From NCBI GenBank assembly GCA_011037195.1, contig JAAEAF010006579.1, positions 1 to 64,000 of the forward strand: a DNA stretch of 64,000 nt. The letters run 5' to 3'. A model generated the notes under the pieces. It had not been told where the DNA came from. It was given only the letters and a program-made list of their open reading frames with translations, and did no database searches. Source of the stretch: Triatoma infestans. Lineage: Eukaryota; Arthropoda; Insecta; Hemiptera; Reduviidae. Below are positions 33,891 through 45,067 of this stretch, one piece after another (position 1 is the first letter of the stretch; each line of letters opens with the position of its first letter). Made by a program: the position numbers and the translations under genes.

Positions 33891-35006
33891 TTATTTGCTG
33901 CCATCTTGGTCAGCCCTACCTGTATCCTGCTCCATTGCCTCAGAAGAAGTGGTAGGAGCATCCTCATCTTCCTTCTTCAACCTGATGAAGAGCCTGCCCA
34001 TCTCAAAGAAAAGACGGAAGTCAACTTCCTTCAACGCCTGGACAGAAGCATCATCAATCCTGTAAGCCAAGGATACTCCTTTCTCGACTTGTTGTCGATA
34101 CACGTTCCTCCATCGGCTTACGTCCAAATTATTTTGGAAGGCAAGACCTTTCAGCACTTGTTCGCTGGTATGCTTGCCCTCTGGAATAAACATAGAGATC
34201 CTAGCCATAGTAGGGACCTCAGACGCCTTCATAAGCTTGAAGTGCCTTCCCTCCCAACCAGGCTTAACGTTCTCCAACACCCAGTCAAATGTGGCCTGAT
34301 CAAAGCAGGCCAGAAGAAACCAGCCCTCAGAGACCATGCCCGACTGAATAAATTTCAGTCTGCATGACTGTTCCTGTATGGCTTTCCTAACGATGGCGAG
34401 CATCCCCCTTCTGATGACAGAAGCGTCATCTTCAGAGAGAGGCTCGGAGGGATCGCTGCTGGTTATGGCCAGAAACAGCTTTCTCTCCGCCTCCGTTATC
34501 TTGGGCTTTTTACCTGCCGGCTGGATTCCAGGCGGCGTGTCCCCCGGGGTTCTGGATCTTTTTTGAGCCCCAATAGGTATATCCTCAGCTGGTGCAGATG
34601 CAGGTTGAGAAGATCTCATCCTCTTCGCACGCCTTTGCCTGTATCTTCCACTAAGCTTCTTCTTCTGCTCAGTTGCCTTAGACACCTTACCAGAAGTTGG
34701 CTTAGCTTCCTTTTCCTTCGCAGAGGAATTCGCAGCAGCCGTGGCCGACGCAGAATTGCCTCGCTTCTTTCCTTTGACCACGTGCCATTCATCTCCGCAG
34801 GTGGACGAGTCCTCCGCAGCGACTATTGGCGCGCTCTCCTCCAGAAGCAGGTTCTCCATACTCCTGGAAATACTATCCAGTTTCCCCCCAAGTGCATCCG
34901 AGCCCTGGTCGCCCAACCCTAGATGCACAGAGGAGTTTCCCCCACCGCCGATGACCCCCTCCTCTAAGGGGCCCTCGGCTGACGATTTTACTTGATTTAA
35001 ATCCAT
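33891..35006 (-). CDS. ORF1 (Gag-like) of LOA-like LINE
   Basis: An intact 371-codon reading frame starting MDLNQVKSS. Residues 1-170 are low-complexity and basic (Ala/Ser-rich, lysine clusters around KVSKATEQKKKLSGRYRQRR), fitting a nucleic-acid-binding region. Residues about 175-345 form a folded domain (AERKLFLAIT to GRLFIRLKK) that resembles the DUF4780-type domain often found in ORF1 of insect LINEs; this is from memory and unverified. No CCHC knuckles. The role would be RNA binding and assembly of the retrotransposition particle. Being intact beside a broken ORF2 may be chance or may reflect slower decay. Confidence 0.8.
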   Translation of the reverse strand: MDLNQVKSSAEGPLEEGVIGGGGNSSVHLGLGDQGSDALGGKLDSISRSMENLLLEESAPIVAAEDSSTCGDEWHVVKGKKRGNSASATAAANSSAKEKEAKPTSGKVSKATEQKKKLSGRYRQRRAKRMRSSQPASAPAEDIPIGAQKRSRTPGDTPPGIQPAGKKPKITEAERKLFLAITSSDPSEPLSEDDASVIRRGMLAIVRKAIQEQSCRLKFIQSGMVSEGWFLLACFDQATFDWVLENVKPGWEGRHFKLMKASEVPTMARISMFIPEGKHTSEQVLKGLAFQNNLDVSRWRNVYRQQVEKGVSLAYRIDDASVQALKEVDFRLFFEMGRLFIRLKKEDEDAPTTSSEAMEQDTGRADQDGSK

Positions 35007-35831
35007 AAATTAAGTTTAAAAAATTCATCTCCGGAGCTCTCCACCCTCCACGGAGCCTCACAAATTGGGACGCTATAAAGAAGCGCCAGAGCTACCCCAG
35101 AGATATAGCGCCCGGGGATTGTGAGCCAAGGCCCACAATACCCAGGAGCTCACCCATGCGTATTTTACGCTAGCCGATTGACCAGAGCTGGGTTAGGCTC
35201 TGGCCGCCTGTTTAGCGGAGTCCGGAACCAAAGTGGTGTGTTGGACTGCCAGGCCCGCTGAGGTAACTTGCCTCTAGCGTGAACCTGCGCCCTCAACCAC
35301 CAGGACTTCCTTTCCCCACGACACAGGTATCCACACACGGCAAACATGTGGGTGGCACCAGCACGTGCCACTGGCGTGTAAAACTGTAATTGTGTAAGTG
35401 TTTAATGTTAAGGCGTTTAGGTGTAAGTGATGCAGTATGAATTCCCCCAGAGGCTCCGCAGCAAAAGAATTCACTGCAAGAGATTCAGGCCGCACATAAA
35501 TTATGGCGACCCAAACAGAGGGCGGAAGAAAAGAAAATCTCCACCTACTCACACTCCTAAAGGGAATACCACTGCATTTGTTAGTCTGTAATTGTAGCTG
35601 AGGTACGTGGGAGTGCTAGGTTCCCAAATAGCCCGAGGGCTACCCTCTGCGTTCGCCATCCATCTTGGCCACCTACGCTTCCACCAAAGTGGAGCGCAGA
35701 TGTTACCAGAGCCAGCGACGAGGACGCGATGGATAGGCTAGTATGAGGTTCCGCGACGGGATAGCCGTCTCGTGAAACATAGGGAAGTTTCGCCCTATGT
35801 GAGTACGAATACTCCCTCATACCTTTGGCTC
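35007..35831 (-). promoter_or_regulatory. 5' UTR / internal promoter region of LOA-like LINE
   Basis: Noncoding 0.8 kb upstream of ORF1 that also survives in the deleted copy at 57391-58789. It is markedly GC-richer than the flanks. LINEs of this type start transcription from their own first bases; the first bases here (minus strand) begin GCCAAAG, directly against the flanking direct repeat. No TATA box is expected or seen. Confidence 0.6.
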
Positions 35832-36903
35832 ATAAGTAAGATAAGAAAATGATGAGAAGCATTATAAAAGGTGCATTATAATTATAAAAAGGTGTATGAA
35901 AATGAAAATAAAAAATGAAAAAGCAACTTGCATGAGAAGGCGAAAGGAGAAGTCAGCATACTTCGCAGTTTTTAAGTTTAACAGTAAATATTAATAAGAT
36001 GCGCTGGGATTTCCGCGCTAGCCCGCCAACTCCAGATAAACACACTGCCTACCCAGTGTACATACTAATCGTGACCTCTCTTTTGTACTTGGTAGTGCTG
36101 CTCCTAATTTTGGGGATTTCCCCACAATTACTGCTTTTACTTCCTCATTCGTGGTTGCTAAGATATAGAAAGTTCCTTATTTTGTTGAGGTCAGCTATCT
36201 CCCTAATGAACTAATAATAATACTAAAAATATTTTTTTAATTACTCCTCATTACCAATTGTAATGGCCGATAATTACACCGCTCAACATTCTCTTACTTT
36301 CTAAATTAAATGTATTTAATTTATTATTAAATATAGTGGGTTCCCTGTTTACTTTGGAAGGGGTTACTCATGGTATCTCAGGACCAACTGAAAATCAATC
36401 TCACTTATCCAGTTAAATATTTAAATTTTATTTATAAACAGTGGCACCTCTTTGTTTTGTTTTGATTTACATGTTGAAAAAACACCCGCCGCCTCATGTT
36501 GGCGGTTTAAACACTCGCCGCTTCTTGTTGGCTGTTCACATTCACACGATTTCCCCTCACTGCAGTATAATAACAATTCTAATAGAAACATTCTTTTCAA
36601 ACTTGGAATTGTTACTAGGGGATTATATTTGGTTTTTAGGCCATAAATTCGACCTGATTGTGACTAAACTGTATGACAGCGACTCTCACAACCCCTCCTA
36701 AAACTTTAATGACAGGGGTGACAGATCCCATAGAATTCAAATTTTTCTTCCAAAGTTTTCCGAATAAACCTATTGGGTTATTTAATTTATGCCTTCAGTT
36801 TAAAGAATTTTTTTAGACCCTTTGTCGAAAAAAAAAATCGATGAAAGTAGAGTTGCATTATCGGTTGAGATATTTTGTGTAAAGTGAGTTCTGATCCACT
36901 GGT
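35832..36903 (+). repeat. Long direct repeat flanking the LOA LINE, right copy
   Basis: Partner of 28813-30009. Differences noticed are the single 62-bp unit (36091-36152), AATAATACTAAAA against AATAATAATAAAAA near 36215, ACCC against ATCC near 36818, and the length of an A run near 36830. After 36903 the two copies part (GGTAGTAGCC here, GGTTATTATT in the left copy). Confidence 0.9.
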
Positions 36904-37071
36904 AGTAGCCAAACTCTTAATCAACTTTGAGCTTGATGCGAGTATTACAGGACAAATTGCCATCTCTCAAGTGTCATTATGAATACATTTTCTATCATCA
37001 CTTATTCTAATTCTAATTCTTATTCTATATTCTAAAGTACCTTTTCTAATATATTAGATTATCTAATATAT
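36904..37071. other. Short AT-rich spacer
   Basis: Ends in a palindromic TA-rich word (TCTAATATATTAGA) just before the LTR-like sequence. No gene. Confidence 0.5.
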
Positions 37072-37330
37072 TGTAACGCAGCCTGTGGTGCCATCTAGGA
37101 GAGAGAGCATGTACCTCAAGTTCTCTTAGTAGCCGGTGGGAAGCGCTGGCGACGCACTCTTGTTCTCTCTGGAAGAATTGAGAACATTCTAGGACACTTC
37201 TCCACCGGTATAAATAGTGGGTCCACAGAGAGTCTAAGAGAGTTTCTAGTTACAAACGAAGTGTACGTTTGTGGAAAGTGTGTAAAAAGTGAGCAAAGAG
37301 AACTTTGGTTGGTTTAAACTGTGAATTAAT
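37072..37330 (+). promoter_or_regulatory. LTR-like promoter region with TATA box
   Basis: Starts TGTAACGCAGCC like the LTR-like sequence at 17133 (TGTAACAGC), and has TATAAATAG at 37209-37217 in a similar layout after an AG-rich block. Possibly the 5' LTR or solo LTR of a retrotransposon; a candidate right end is ATCA near 37861, followed by GCTGGGCGCGAAAA, which could be a primer-binding region. No gag-pol follows, only a Jockey LINE. Low confidence as to borders. Confidence 0.35.
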
Positions 37331-38219
37331 TATTATTAAGTGTTCTATTTATAATTTATTGTGTAATTTATTTATAATTTTGTGTATTTGTAATTTATTG
37401 TGTCTTATTGAAGTTTAGAGTTTTTTATTTATATGAACCCACTTAAAACTAGTGCAGTAGCTAGTTTAGAGGGAAAAACGTTATAATATTTAAACGTGCC
37501 ATAAATGGTTCATTTTTGGCAAATTGTCCGGTTGTGGCAAAATTTGTATGATTGCAATCATTCGCAAAAAATCAATTAGATAAAACTGAAATTGCGCAAT
37601 GTTAGAACAAGCAAAATTATTGTCAATTTTTGTAGGATATGTCCTGGAACTTGTAGCATGTTTCAACTGTAAACGAATTCAGTTTTTAATTTAACTAGCA
37701 AGTACAATTTAGCAGTTATGGTTATTACGCTCACTAGTTTTAAATTGTTCTAAGTTTTATTCTATTTTTTTTCTATTATAATTTCGTAATGTACTTTTGA
37801 TTTTAATATATTATTCTATTGTTATATTTTAATATTGATTTGTGATATTAATAAAAATCAGCTGGGCGCGAAAATAGTGAATGTACACAAAGTTTTTGCT
37901 CCTTGTTTAATATACTTCTTGAAGTTATTTTTAGTGTTTTTGTAGAGTTCACGTCTAGCTATTTTAGAGTGCATATCTAATCTGACTCTTATTTGAGAGT
38001 TTAAATTTATTTTAAACTTCAGTGGAAGAGGTGAAACTCTGTGTGTGTGTGTCTCTGTATCGTTGTTGGTCATAGTGCAGGTAAATCAGAGCACATACAT
38101 TCAGGCGTATGTACATTTTACTTATTACCAACCAGTTTTTATTAATACTTAATATCCCTAACTGTATAATTTTTTTCTAAATTTCATTTTTCTTTAATTA
38201 ACTATAGATATTGAGGCCA
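37331..38219. other. AT-rich leader before the Jockey ORF1
   Basis: AT-rich, with a GT tract near 38040 (GTGTGTGTGTGTCTC). It may belong to the LTR-like unit or be the Jockey 5' UTR; I cannot separate these. Confidence 0.35.
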
Positions 38220-39564
38220 ATGGGCCTTAGCGATACAGAAGTCGACTCCAAGTCAATTACCGACGATGACAATGAGTGGTACGCATCTTCAAAAAAAAAC
38301 TAAAAAGGCCTAATACTTCTCCTGGCAAAAGTAAAGGGAAAAAGCCAGTGCCAAGTACGAGACTGAGAAGTACGTCAATTTCTTCGAATAAATATAATCG
38401 ATCAACAGTTCAAGGAGCTGGCGGAATACAGCCTAACAATGCAGCCACAACATCAACTGATATGACTTCCGCCTTTTTCACGCCAAATCCTTTTGCACCT
38501 CTCAAGATAGATGAGACAACCCCAGCAACCAATAAAAATCCTGTTGATAAATACAAACCTCCACCCATATTTTTAAACAATGTTAGCAATTACATGGAAC
38601 TCTGTAAAGTGTTATCAAGTCTTATCGGCCCACAGTCATTCTCATGCAAGTCTAGGGTAACAGACATAAAAATAAATACTACAACCGTAGCTGCATACAG
38701 GGCAGTAGTTAGATATCTGAGAGATAAAGGTGCAGACTTCCACACCTTTCAGTTGAAGGAAGATAAAGCCTATCGCGTTGTATTGCGATATTTACATCAA
38801 ACTACGCCCATGGAGGCTATTAAGGAAGAATTGAACTGCTAGGTTTCAAAGTGAGAGCTGTCTCCAAAGTATTACACCCAGTCAGCAAAGCTCCATTGCC
38901 ATTATTCTTCGTTGACCTTGAACCCCAACAGAATAATTCTGATATTTTTAAAATAACCAATCTTCTTTATACTCAAATCAAAGTAGAAGAACCACATAAG
39001 ACCATGGAAATTATCCAGTGTAAGCAATGCCAGCAATACGGGCATTTTAAAAGTTATTATAACCATCCACCAAGATGCGTTAAGTGCGCTGGAAATCATT
39101 TTACATCTGCATGCAATAAACCAAGGGATACTCCTCCAAAGTGTGCTCTGTGTCTGGGAGAGCATTCAGGCAACTGGCGAGGCTGTGAGATACATAAAGA
39201 ACTACAGAGACTAAGAAGAGACAGTGAACGAGAGCGTAGAGGATCATCTCCAACAAGAATAGTTTACGCACCAAACCTAACTGCCAATAACTTTCCCAAC
39301 CTTCCACAACGCCAGCAGCAGCAGCAACAACAGCAGCAGCAGCAACAACAACAACAACAAAGATCAAATCGACAGGTGTCCTATGCAGAGATCGTGAGGT
39401 CGCTCCCGCCTCAGCCAACCAGTATTCCTATCCCCCCTTCTTCCAATGATATCACCTCTCTATTAAGCACATTCATTAATGAATTTAAGTCCTTAATTAA
39501 TCCTCTTATTACACTTCTCACCACCATCGTCAGCGAACTACTTCCTCGTCATAACAGATCATAA
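38220..39564 (+). pseudogene. Jockey-clade LINE ORF1 (Gag-like), two frameshifts
   Basis: The likely start is ATG at 38220 (MGLSDTEVDSKS). The frame shifts at the A run at 38290-38298, continues open to 38842, shifts once more at 38842-38846, and runs to the stop at 39564. Order: basic N-terminus; a region preceding the knuckles (LRYLHQTTPMEAIKEEL, then LGFKVRAVSKVLHP) typical of Jockey Gag; three zinc knuckles near 39017-39190. In knuckle 1 the last Cys reads Tyr (GHFKSYYNHPP); knuckles 2 (CVKCAGNHFTSAC) and 3 (CALCLGEHSGNWRGC) are intact. A polyglutamine tract (39311-39360) precedes the C-terminal helix. It would package LINE RNA. Confidence 0.85.
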
Positions 39565-39576
39565 ATTCCCCAACTC

Positions 39577-41672
39577 ACTATTCCCTTTCCATTCTTCTAT
39601 GGAACGCCAACGGTCTGACATCCCACAGAGACGAATTGGACGTATTTTTACATGACCGAAGAATCGACGTGGCACTGATTACCGAAACTCATTTCACTAA
39701 CAGATCATACTTTAAAATACGAGACTATACCACATACAGAACCGACCATCCCGATGACACAGCGCATGGAGGTACAGCAATATTAATTCGAAGCTCCTTC
39801 CCCCATTACCTCGTCCCAAGCAATCCTACAGATTCCCTCCAATCAACCATCGTTTTCTTAGAATCAAATCCGTTTTCCTTCAAAATTGCTGCTGTGTACT
39901 GCCCTCCAAATAAACCTCTCACCAGACAACAATTCCTATCATTTTTCACAACCCTAGGTCTAAAATTCATTTCTGGTGGCGACTACAACGCGAAACATCC
40001 GCGGTGGGGATGTCGTGTGGCAAATCCACGTGGACGTATTCTCCTTGATGCTCTAAATCGTCTTTCTTATTGCTTCCTGTCTCCTCCACAACCCACTTAC
40101 TGGCCAACATCTCAGTCCAAATTACCTGACGTACTAGACTTCTTTATTACCTCACAAACTACTTCCATCCACTCTGATATATTCACAGTCAATGATCTCT
40201 CCTCTGATCACATTCCAGTCCTCACACATCAAATACAGACAGACCTAGATATCCCTCTCCAACTCTCTCCTCCTCCCAAGGCGTTTACCCCTTCCAAAGT
40301 TTCTCACATCATAAAACACCTACCATCCAAAAAAGCGCCAGGCTTTGACTTAATCACATCAAAAATCCTATCCCATCTCCCAAAGAAAGCAATAGAACTT
40401 CTTACAACAATATACAATTCAGTTCTCCGAACCACTTACTTTCCTCTAGAATGGAAATTCTCTATAATAAAAATGATACCCAAACCCTCCAAACCTCATC
40501 ATCTCCTAACTTCCTAACGACTGATAAGTCTCTTACCCCTGATGGGTAAGATTCTTGAAAAACTCATCCTCAAGAGAATTCACAATCTCCTTGAAGACTC
40601 TGAAGTAATACCCAACCACCAGTTCGGATTTCGAAGCCTACATTCCACCGTTCACCAATGCCATCGCGTTGTAGACGTCATCGCTTCCTCTCTTGAGCGA
40701 AAACAGTATTGTTCTGGGGCTTTCTTAGATATTGCGCAAGCATTTGATAGGGTTTGGCACCATGGGCTGCTGTGGAAGCTCAAGAGCATCCTACCTTATA
40801 CCTATTACCTCATCCTTAATTCTTACCTCTCACACAGATATTTCGGTGTAAGTGTTGGGCACTCCTTGTCTTCCTATTACCTTTTAGGAAGACCCTGAGG
40901 GTCCCACAGGGAAGTACCCTTGCTCTTATTCTTTTCTCAATATATACTGCCGATATTCCAACCAATCCGAATACTCATACCTTTACCTACGCAGATGACA
41001 CAGCCATCCTTTCTTCACATCCCGATCCTGTCCTAAGCACACGTAACCTTCAGCAACATTTGCGATCCCTAGAGAAATGGTTTTGCAGATGGTGAATGAA
41101 GGTTAACGTCCAAAAAAGCAAAAATATAACGTTCACTCTAAGACGTGCCATTTGTCCTCCAGTTCATATGAACCACATCTTATTATCATCGTTGATACAA
41201 TTAAATATCTAGGACTCTATATAGACAAACGCCTGACATGGAACCCACATACAAGACTGAGACGAAACGAAGTAAAAAAACGTTACAGCCTACTCAAGCG
41301 ACTTCTGGACAGACGCTCAAAACTAACTTTAAACAACAAATTACTTATCTACAATCTCCTATTAAAACCAATTTGGACTTACGGACTCGAGTTATGGGGC
41401 TCAACCAAGCGTGCCAACATCCACCCCCTCCAAACCCTACAATCCAAAATACTCCGTTGTATAACCAATGCTCCATTTTACGTTTCTAACCTGACAATAC
41501 ATTCCGATCTCCAGATTCCATTTATAAGTGACCTGGTCCGAATATGATACCGCAAATTTCACACCCGTCTCGCACATCATCACAATCCATTAATTCACCA
41601 ACTTTCCTCAGCAGTCATTTCAGATAACCCTCCTCGACGACTGAGGCGGCAGTGGCCTCGTGATCTCTTATA
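39577..41672 (+). pseudogene. Jockey-clade LINE ORF2: endonuclease and RT, frameshifted
   Basis: Endonuclease boxes are complete: WNANGL near 39605, ITETHF near 39675, GGDYNAKHPRWG near 39975, VLDFFIT near 40132 and SSDHIPV near 40203. The link to RT is short: SPPPKAFTPSK near 40268 runs straight to LPSKKAPGFDLITSKIL, so part of the linker appears deleted. RT: GFRSLHSTVHQ near 40627, LDIAQAFDRVWH near 40735, LRVPQGS near 40898 after a frameshift, TYADDTAIL near 40985, and the thumb KYLGLYIDKRLTW near 41200. There are stops near 40516, 40900, 41092 and 41547. No RNase H, as usual for Jockey. The C-terminus RRLRRQWPRDLL ends at 41672, then a 3' UTR with AATAAA and an A tail at about 41810. Confidence 0.85.
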
Positions 41673-41821
41673 AGTGCGCAGCGAAATAATGTGGAGGGTC
41701 ACCACTGGGGGATTTCTCCATTCCCGTGATTGTAAGTCATCTCATTTACTTGTTGCTGGTTACGCAAGCGTACCAGCAGTTGTAAATTTTCTAATAAATG
41801 AAAAAAAAATATATTATTCTG

Positions 41822-42030
41822 CTGCTTTTGGTGGGAGTCGGGTCAACATGGGAGGTCATGGACATCAGGAGACTTCTCAGCGGACTGTCGGCCTTGGGAT
41901 AGTGTCTCTCGTTAAAGACACACGGACACTGAGACAGTGAGCTGTCGGGAGGTTCCCAACAGCAGCATTACATTCCATTCGGGATATCCACCTGGGAGAT
42001 CAGCGCGGTAGCACTGAGCCAGTGATTCAT
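41822..42030 (-). mobile_element. tRNA-derived SINE, copy 3, degenerate
   Basis: Blocks shared with 2136 and 14494 in the same orientation: GGGAGGTCATGGACATCAGG (compare the GTCATTGGTGCCCGG region), CTTCTCAGCGGACTG, CACTGAGACAGTGAGCTGTCGG and a tRNA-like right end GGTAGCACTGAGCCAGT (box A complement). Box B has decayed to CATTCGGGATATCC. It lies just 3' of the Jockey poly(A) tail. Confidence 0.7.
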
Positions 42031-42154
42031 TTAAATTTATTTACTATTATTATTTCTTATTGTAGTTTTATTATTTCAATAATCAGTTTATTATGTAAAT
42101 AATAACGTATATCTGTTCTATTCCAGGGAAGGCACCATTCTTATTACAGTATAG

Positions 42155-42615
42155 TGGGCAAAGTGAAAAGTTATCGGCGTAGTAGTAAAAATGAGTTCGA
42201 TATTTTCTTCGGTAATTGCAGTTTTTGGCCGCCCTTCAGATGGATCATCTTCAATCGATGTACGACCATGTTTAAACTCTGCTGCCCATTTTTTTTTTAC
42301 TATTGATAACGAAGTTGCAGACTACTTATATACTTCCACCAACTTTAGATGAATTTGTGTTGGCTATAAACCATCCAAAACGAAGAATTTTATGACGGAA
42401 CGGTATTCAAGTTTATTCATGTGTTCAATTTTGTCGCTTTAACACACTACACGCTTGCTTTAAATAGCCCGTATAAAACAAACTATTTTTTTGATTGAAA
42501 TTTACTTCACATTTGATATTTACTTTTGCAACAAGTGTACCAACATAACAAAACAATAATTTTATTTGTAGCAGTGCCATCTATGGACTAGGCCGAGAAC
42601 TTTTCACCTTGTCAT
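42155..42615 (-). mobile_element. Internally deleted mariner with N-terminal transposase remnant
   Basis: Imperfect terminal inverted repeats: CAAAGTGAAAAGTTATCGGC at about 42160 and GCCGAGAACTTTTCACCTTG at about 42591. Between them, on the minus strand, are about 80 codons of a mariner N-terminus from ATG at 42420: EYRSVIKFFVLDGL, a stop, PTQIHLKLVEVYKSSA, and WAAEFKHGRTSIEDDPSEGR, the HTH region of mariner transposases. The catalytic domain is deleted, leaving a MITE-like 0.46-kb element. Confidence 0.8.
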
Positions 42616-43829
42616 AATGCCTTGGTGTTTGTCTGCAACTGAATAAAATAAAACTTTATTATAAACTAAAATCATTTTACTATAATTACCATATTAATAC
42701 CCTATTAATAAATATATCTTGGCAAAATATATTATATAATTATGAATATAATTAAGTTAGCTTGGCGCCAATAATTATTTTTATTGAAACCAAATTATAT
42801 ATTATCCAACCATTTTTTTTTTATGAACATTTTGTAAATATAATTTTGTATTAATTAAATTTCTTGTTTTATTTGGAATAGCTGTTTATCTATTTTGTAT
42901 TTTACAACTAAATTCCAGAGGTTAATAAAAGATTCCTGTTTACTTCTGTGTGCGAGTACAGCAGAGTGGTTAGAAGTGTCCTGTAGCAAGCTGAAGAACG
43001 TTGGCTGTAGTTGTGTAGGGAGTGGCTAGTGGCTATAGAGTGGCAAGAAGATCAGATGTGGCTAGCTCGAGCTGTATTTGTACATAAAGTAGTCTATTCT
43101 GTAGTCCCATGCATCACGTTCTTTTCCGATATTCTCTTCTCGACGAGGCAAGAATCCATATGGAATTCAAGCTGAAAAGGAGGGGAGAGAATTGGCCGGG
43201 AGAATGCAAAGAGTTAATGAAAAGTGTTAAGAATTTTAAAGACTTTGTCGAGTTTGCTCGTGAAGTAGCGGTAATGCGCCGCACTAGACGGATATGTAGA
43301 GTGGGCAGGGATGGAAACTTGCCTACTGTGTAGGCAAGGCTAAATGACCATAGGCACCGGTTTTGGCGCTATGAGCTAGGCACGGTGGCTAAGAGTGTGC
43401 TCTAATTTTGAATTTTTTGTCATCAAAAAAAAAAAAAAAAAAGATCAGTAACGCAGCACTTTCAGCGAACGGATCTTGACCGAAATCTTGTCGTTAGATC
43501 GATGATGGTACATAAACGACATACACAGTTTGAGCTTCGTGCGATTTTCACTTTTTTCAAAATCATAGGACCTCAAAACACTTAGATATTTCCGGTAAAA
43601 ACTGCAATTCGAAAATTTTACAAATTACTTCTTCCTGTTGCAGCAGTAAGAAGAGTGAATCTAGAAATCACTATTTCGGAAAGAAAACAGAAAACAAACT
43701 AGACCTATTAATAGTAAATTGATATTTGTAATTAATAAAGTAGTTACTTTATCTTATAAAACTTCAATACCAACATTCAGGTTTAATAATTTAGAATGGA
43801 AGGCAAGGGACTTGAGAATCAATGGTGAA
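42616..43829. other. Spacer, unrecognised; possible small ORF not supported
   Basis: A 74-codon open frame at 43109-43333 is charged and helix-like (MEFKLKRRGENW) but matches no family I know; I do not call it a gene. At 43555-43700 a degraded minus-strand HINE-like 5' end is visible (CATAGGACCTCAAAACAC, ATTTCCGGTAAAAACTGC). Confidence 0.4.
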
Positions 43830-44144
43830 TGGTTGACGAATAAGATTCGCCGACGATGTAGTGTTAATTAGTAAAAACTTGTAAGAGATAATAGAAATAA
43901 GGATCTAATCCGTGGAGGAGGGGTAGTAGGGCTGAAGATCAACTATAATAAAACTAAGATGCTATTCATTAATTGTGAATTTGACGGAAATATAAAAACG
44001 GAGGAAGAAGAAATAGAGGAAGTAAGCCCAGTCATATATTTGGATCAGAAAATTACTAAAACTGGATTGGAAGAAGAAATACAATGGAGAATCGCGTTGA
44101 CATGGAGAGCATTCAACAGTTATAGGAAACATCTTTAGATCCAA
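43830..44144 (+). pseudogene. RTE-like LINE RT fragment, part 1 (split by Helitron)
   Basis: Reads a decayed ADDVV box near 43850, then GLKINYNKTKMLFIN near 43933, IYLDQKITKTGLEEEIQWRI near 44035 and TWRAFNSY near 44100, the palm end and thumb of an RTE-like RT with frameshifts. It breaks off at 44144, and the same protein continues at 45068. Confidence 0.75.
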
Positions 44145-45067
44145 TCTATGTTTATAAAAATTCAGCATCCGTAAGTTTGTGGCTGCAAAACTGGAAAGGT
44201 AACACGAAATTAACACGTTACCACGTAACCACGTTACCACGTGAACACGTAAGTAACTGAAAATTTTAACACGTTACATTTCTATATAAGAGTATTTATA
44301 TATAATTTCTATTCCGAAGTTCCCATGGAAACGGGTAATTCCGAGCGTTTCGTGAGTTTGGCAGAAACAGGCAGACAGACGCAGACGCTTTGCGATCGTG
44401 GCGCGCTGTCTGCCGAAGATATTCTGCACAGAATATGTCAAGAAACGCAATCATGGCTTGGATTGCACAAAAGAAATATACAATGAAGCGCTAATCTTCA
44501 TTGAGGACCTTTGTCTTGCAATGTGTGGAAAGTTGTTGGCACTATTGAGAGTTTCAGTACCGAATAGGTCGATCAGTGCAACATTCGAGAGAGAACTGCT
44601 GAGAGCTCATACACCAGAAATGACTTACAGCCATTCATCCAAGAAAATACACTGAAACTCGTTCAAGAACAAAAGATAGCATTTGATACCATCATACAAG
44701 CTGTGACCAACCAATCCGGTGGATTTACATTTTGGACGCTCCAGGTGGAACTGGAAAAACGTTCTAAATTTCCTTAACCTGGCTGAAATTCATTCAAATG
44801 GCCTTATTGCGTTAGCAGTTGTTTCTTCAGGTAATGCTGCTACGTTGATGGAAGGAGGTAGAACAGCGCATTCAGCTCTTAAAAACATTCTTTCAGTTAA
44901 AAACATTTTTTCTTTCTTTCCTTTCAGTTCACAGCAACGCAAAGTAGGGTATTCAATTGAATGATGTGTTTTCTTGCTGAATCTATGTTAACTATCATAC
45001 TTCAGTTTACTTCCCTAATAATTAAAATCAGTCTGAGCCACAGCTAAGCGTGGCTGGGTTTAGCTAG
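44145..45067 (+). mobile_element. Helitron derivative copy 2 with helicase fragment
   Basis: 5' end TCTATGTTTATAAAAATTC after A; 3' end hairpin GCCACAGCTAAGCGTGGC, TGGGTTTAG, terminal CTAG (45064-45067) followed by host T at 45068. The interior parallels the copy at 22508-23374: HGLDCTKEIYNEALIFIEDL near 44455, NQSGG near 44712, and a Walker A-like DAPGGTGKT-type region near 44735-44760 that is readable only with a frameshift. Then SGNAATLMEGGRTAHSALK near 44830, helicase text. A block at 44195-44275 rich in ACGT palindromes is unique to this copy. The Rep domain is absent. Confidence 0.9.

Larger units (their letters stand above)
30010..35831 (-). mobile_element. Full-length LOA-like LINE, decayed
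   Basis: A 5.8-kb minus-strand non-LTR retrotransposon: 5' UTR (35007-35831), ORF1, a triplet-repeat spacer, ORF2 with endonuclease, RT, RNase H and zinc knuckle, then a short 3' UTR ending in an (AAT)n tail (30010-30024). Both ends are confirmed by the deleted relative at 57092-58789, whose 5' end (CTTTGG) and tail match. The RNase H plus FLTGHCGLRRHLY and CX2C..H..C end suggest the LOA/I group; LOA is my best guess. ORF1 is intact; ORF2 has about six frame changes, so the copy is dead. Confidence 0.85.

Noticed and set aside
33906..34367. 153-codon plus-strand frame
   Set aside because: Antisense to the intact ORF1 of the LOA-like LINE; arises from its codon composition.
28813..36903. LTR retrotransposon with 1.1-kb LTRs
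   Set aside because: The direct repeats lack TG...CA ends, and everything between them is a LINE with its own complete 5' and 3' ends.
43109..43333. 74-codon charged open frame
   Set aside because: No family recognised, no splice or promoter context, and it lies among transposon debris.
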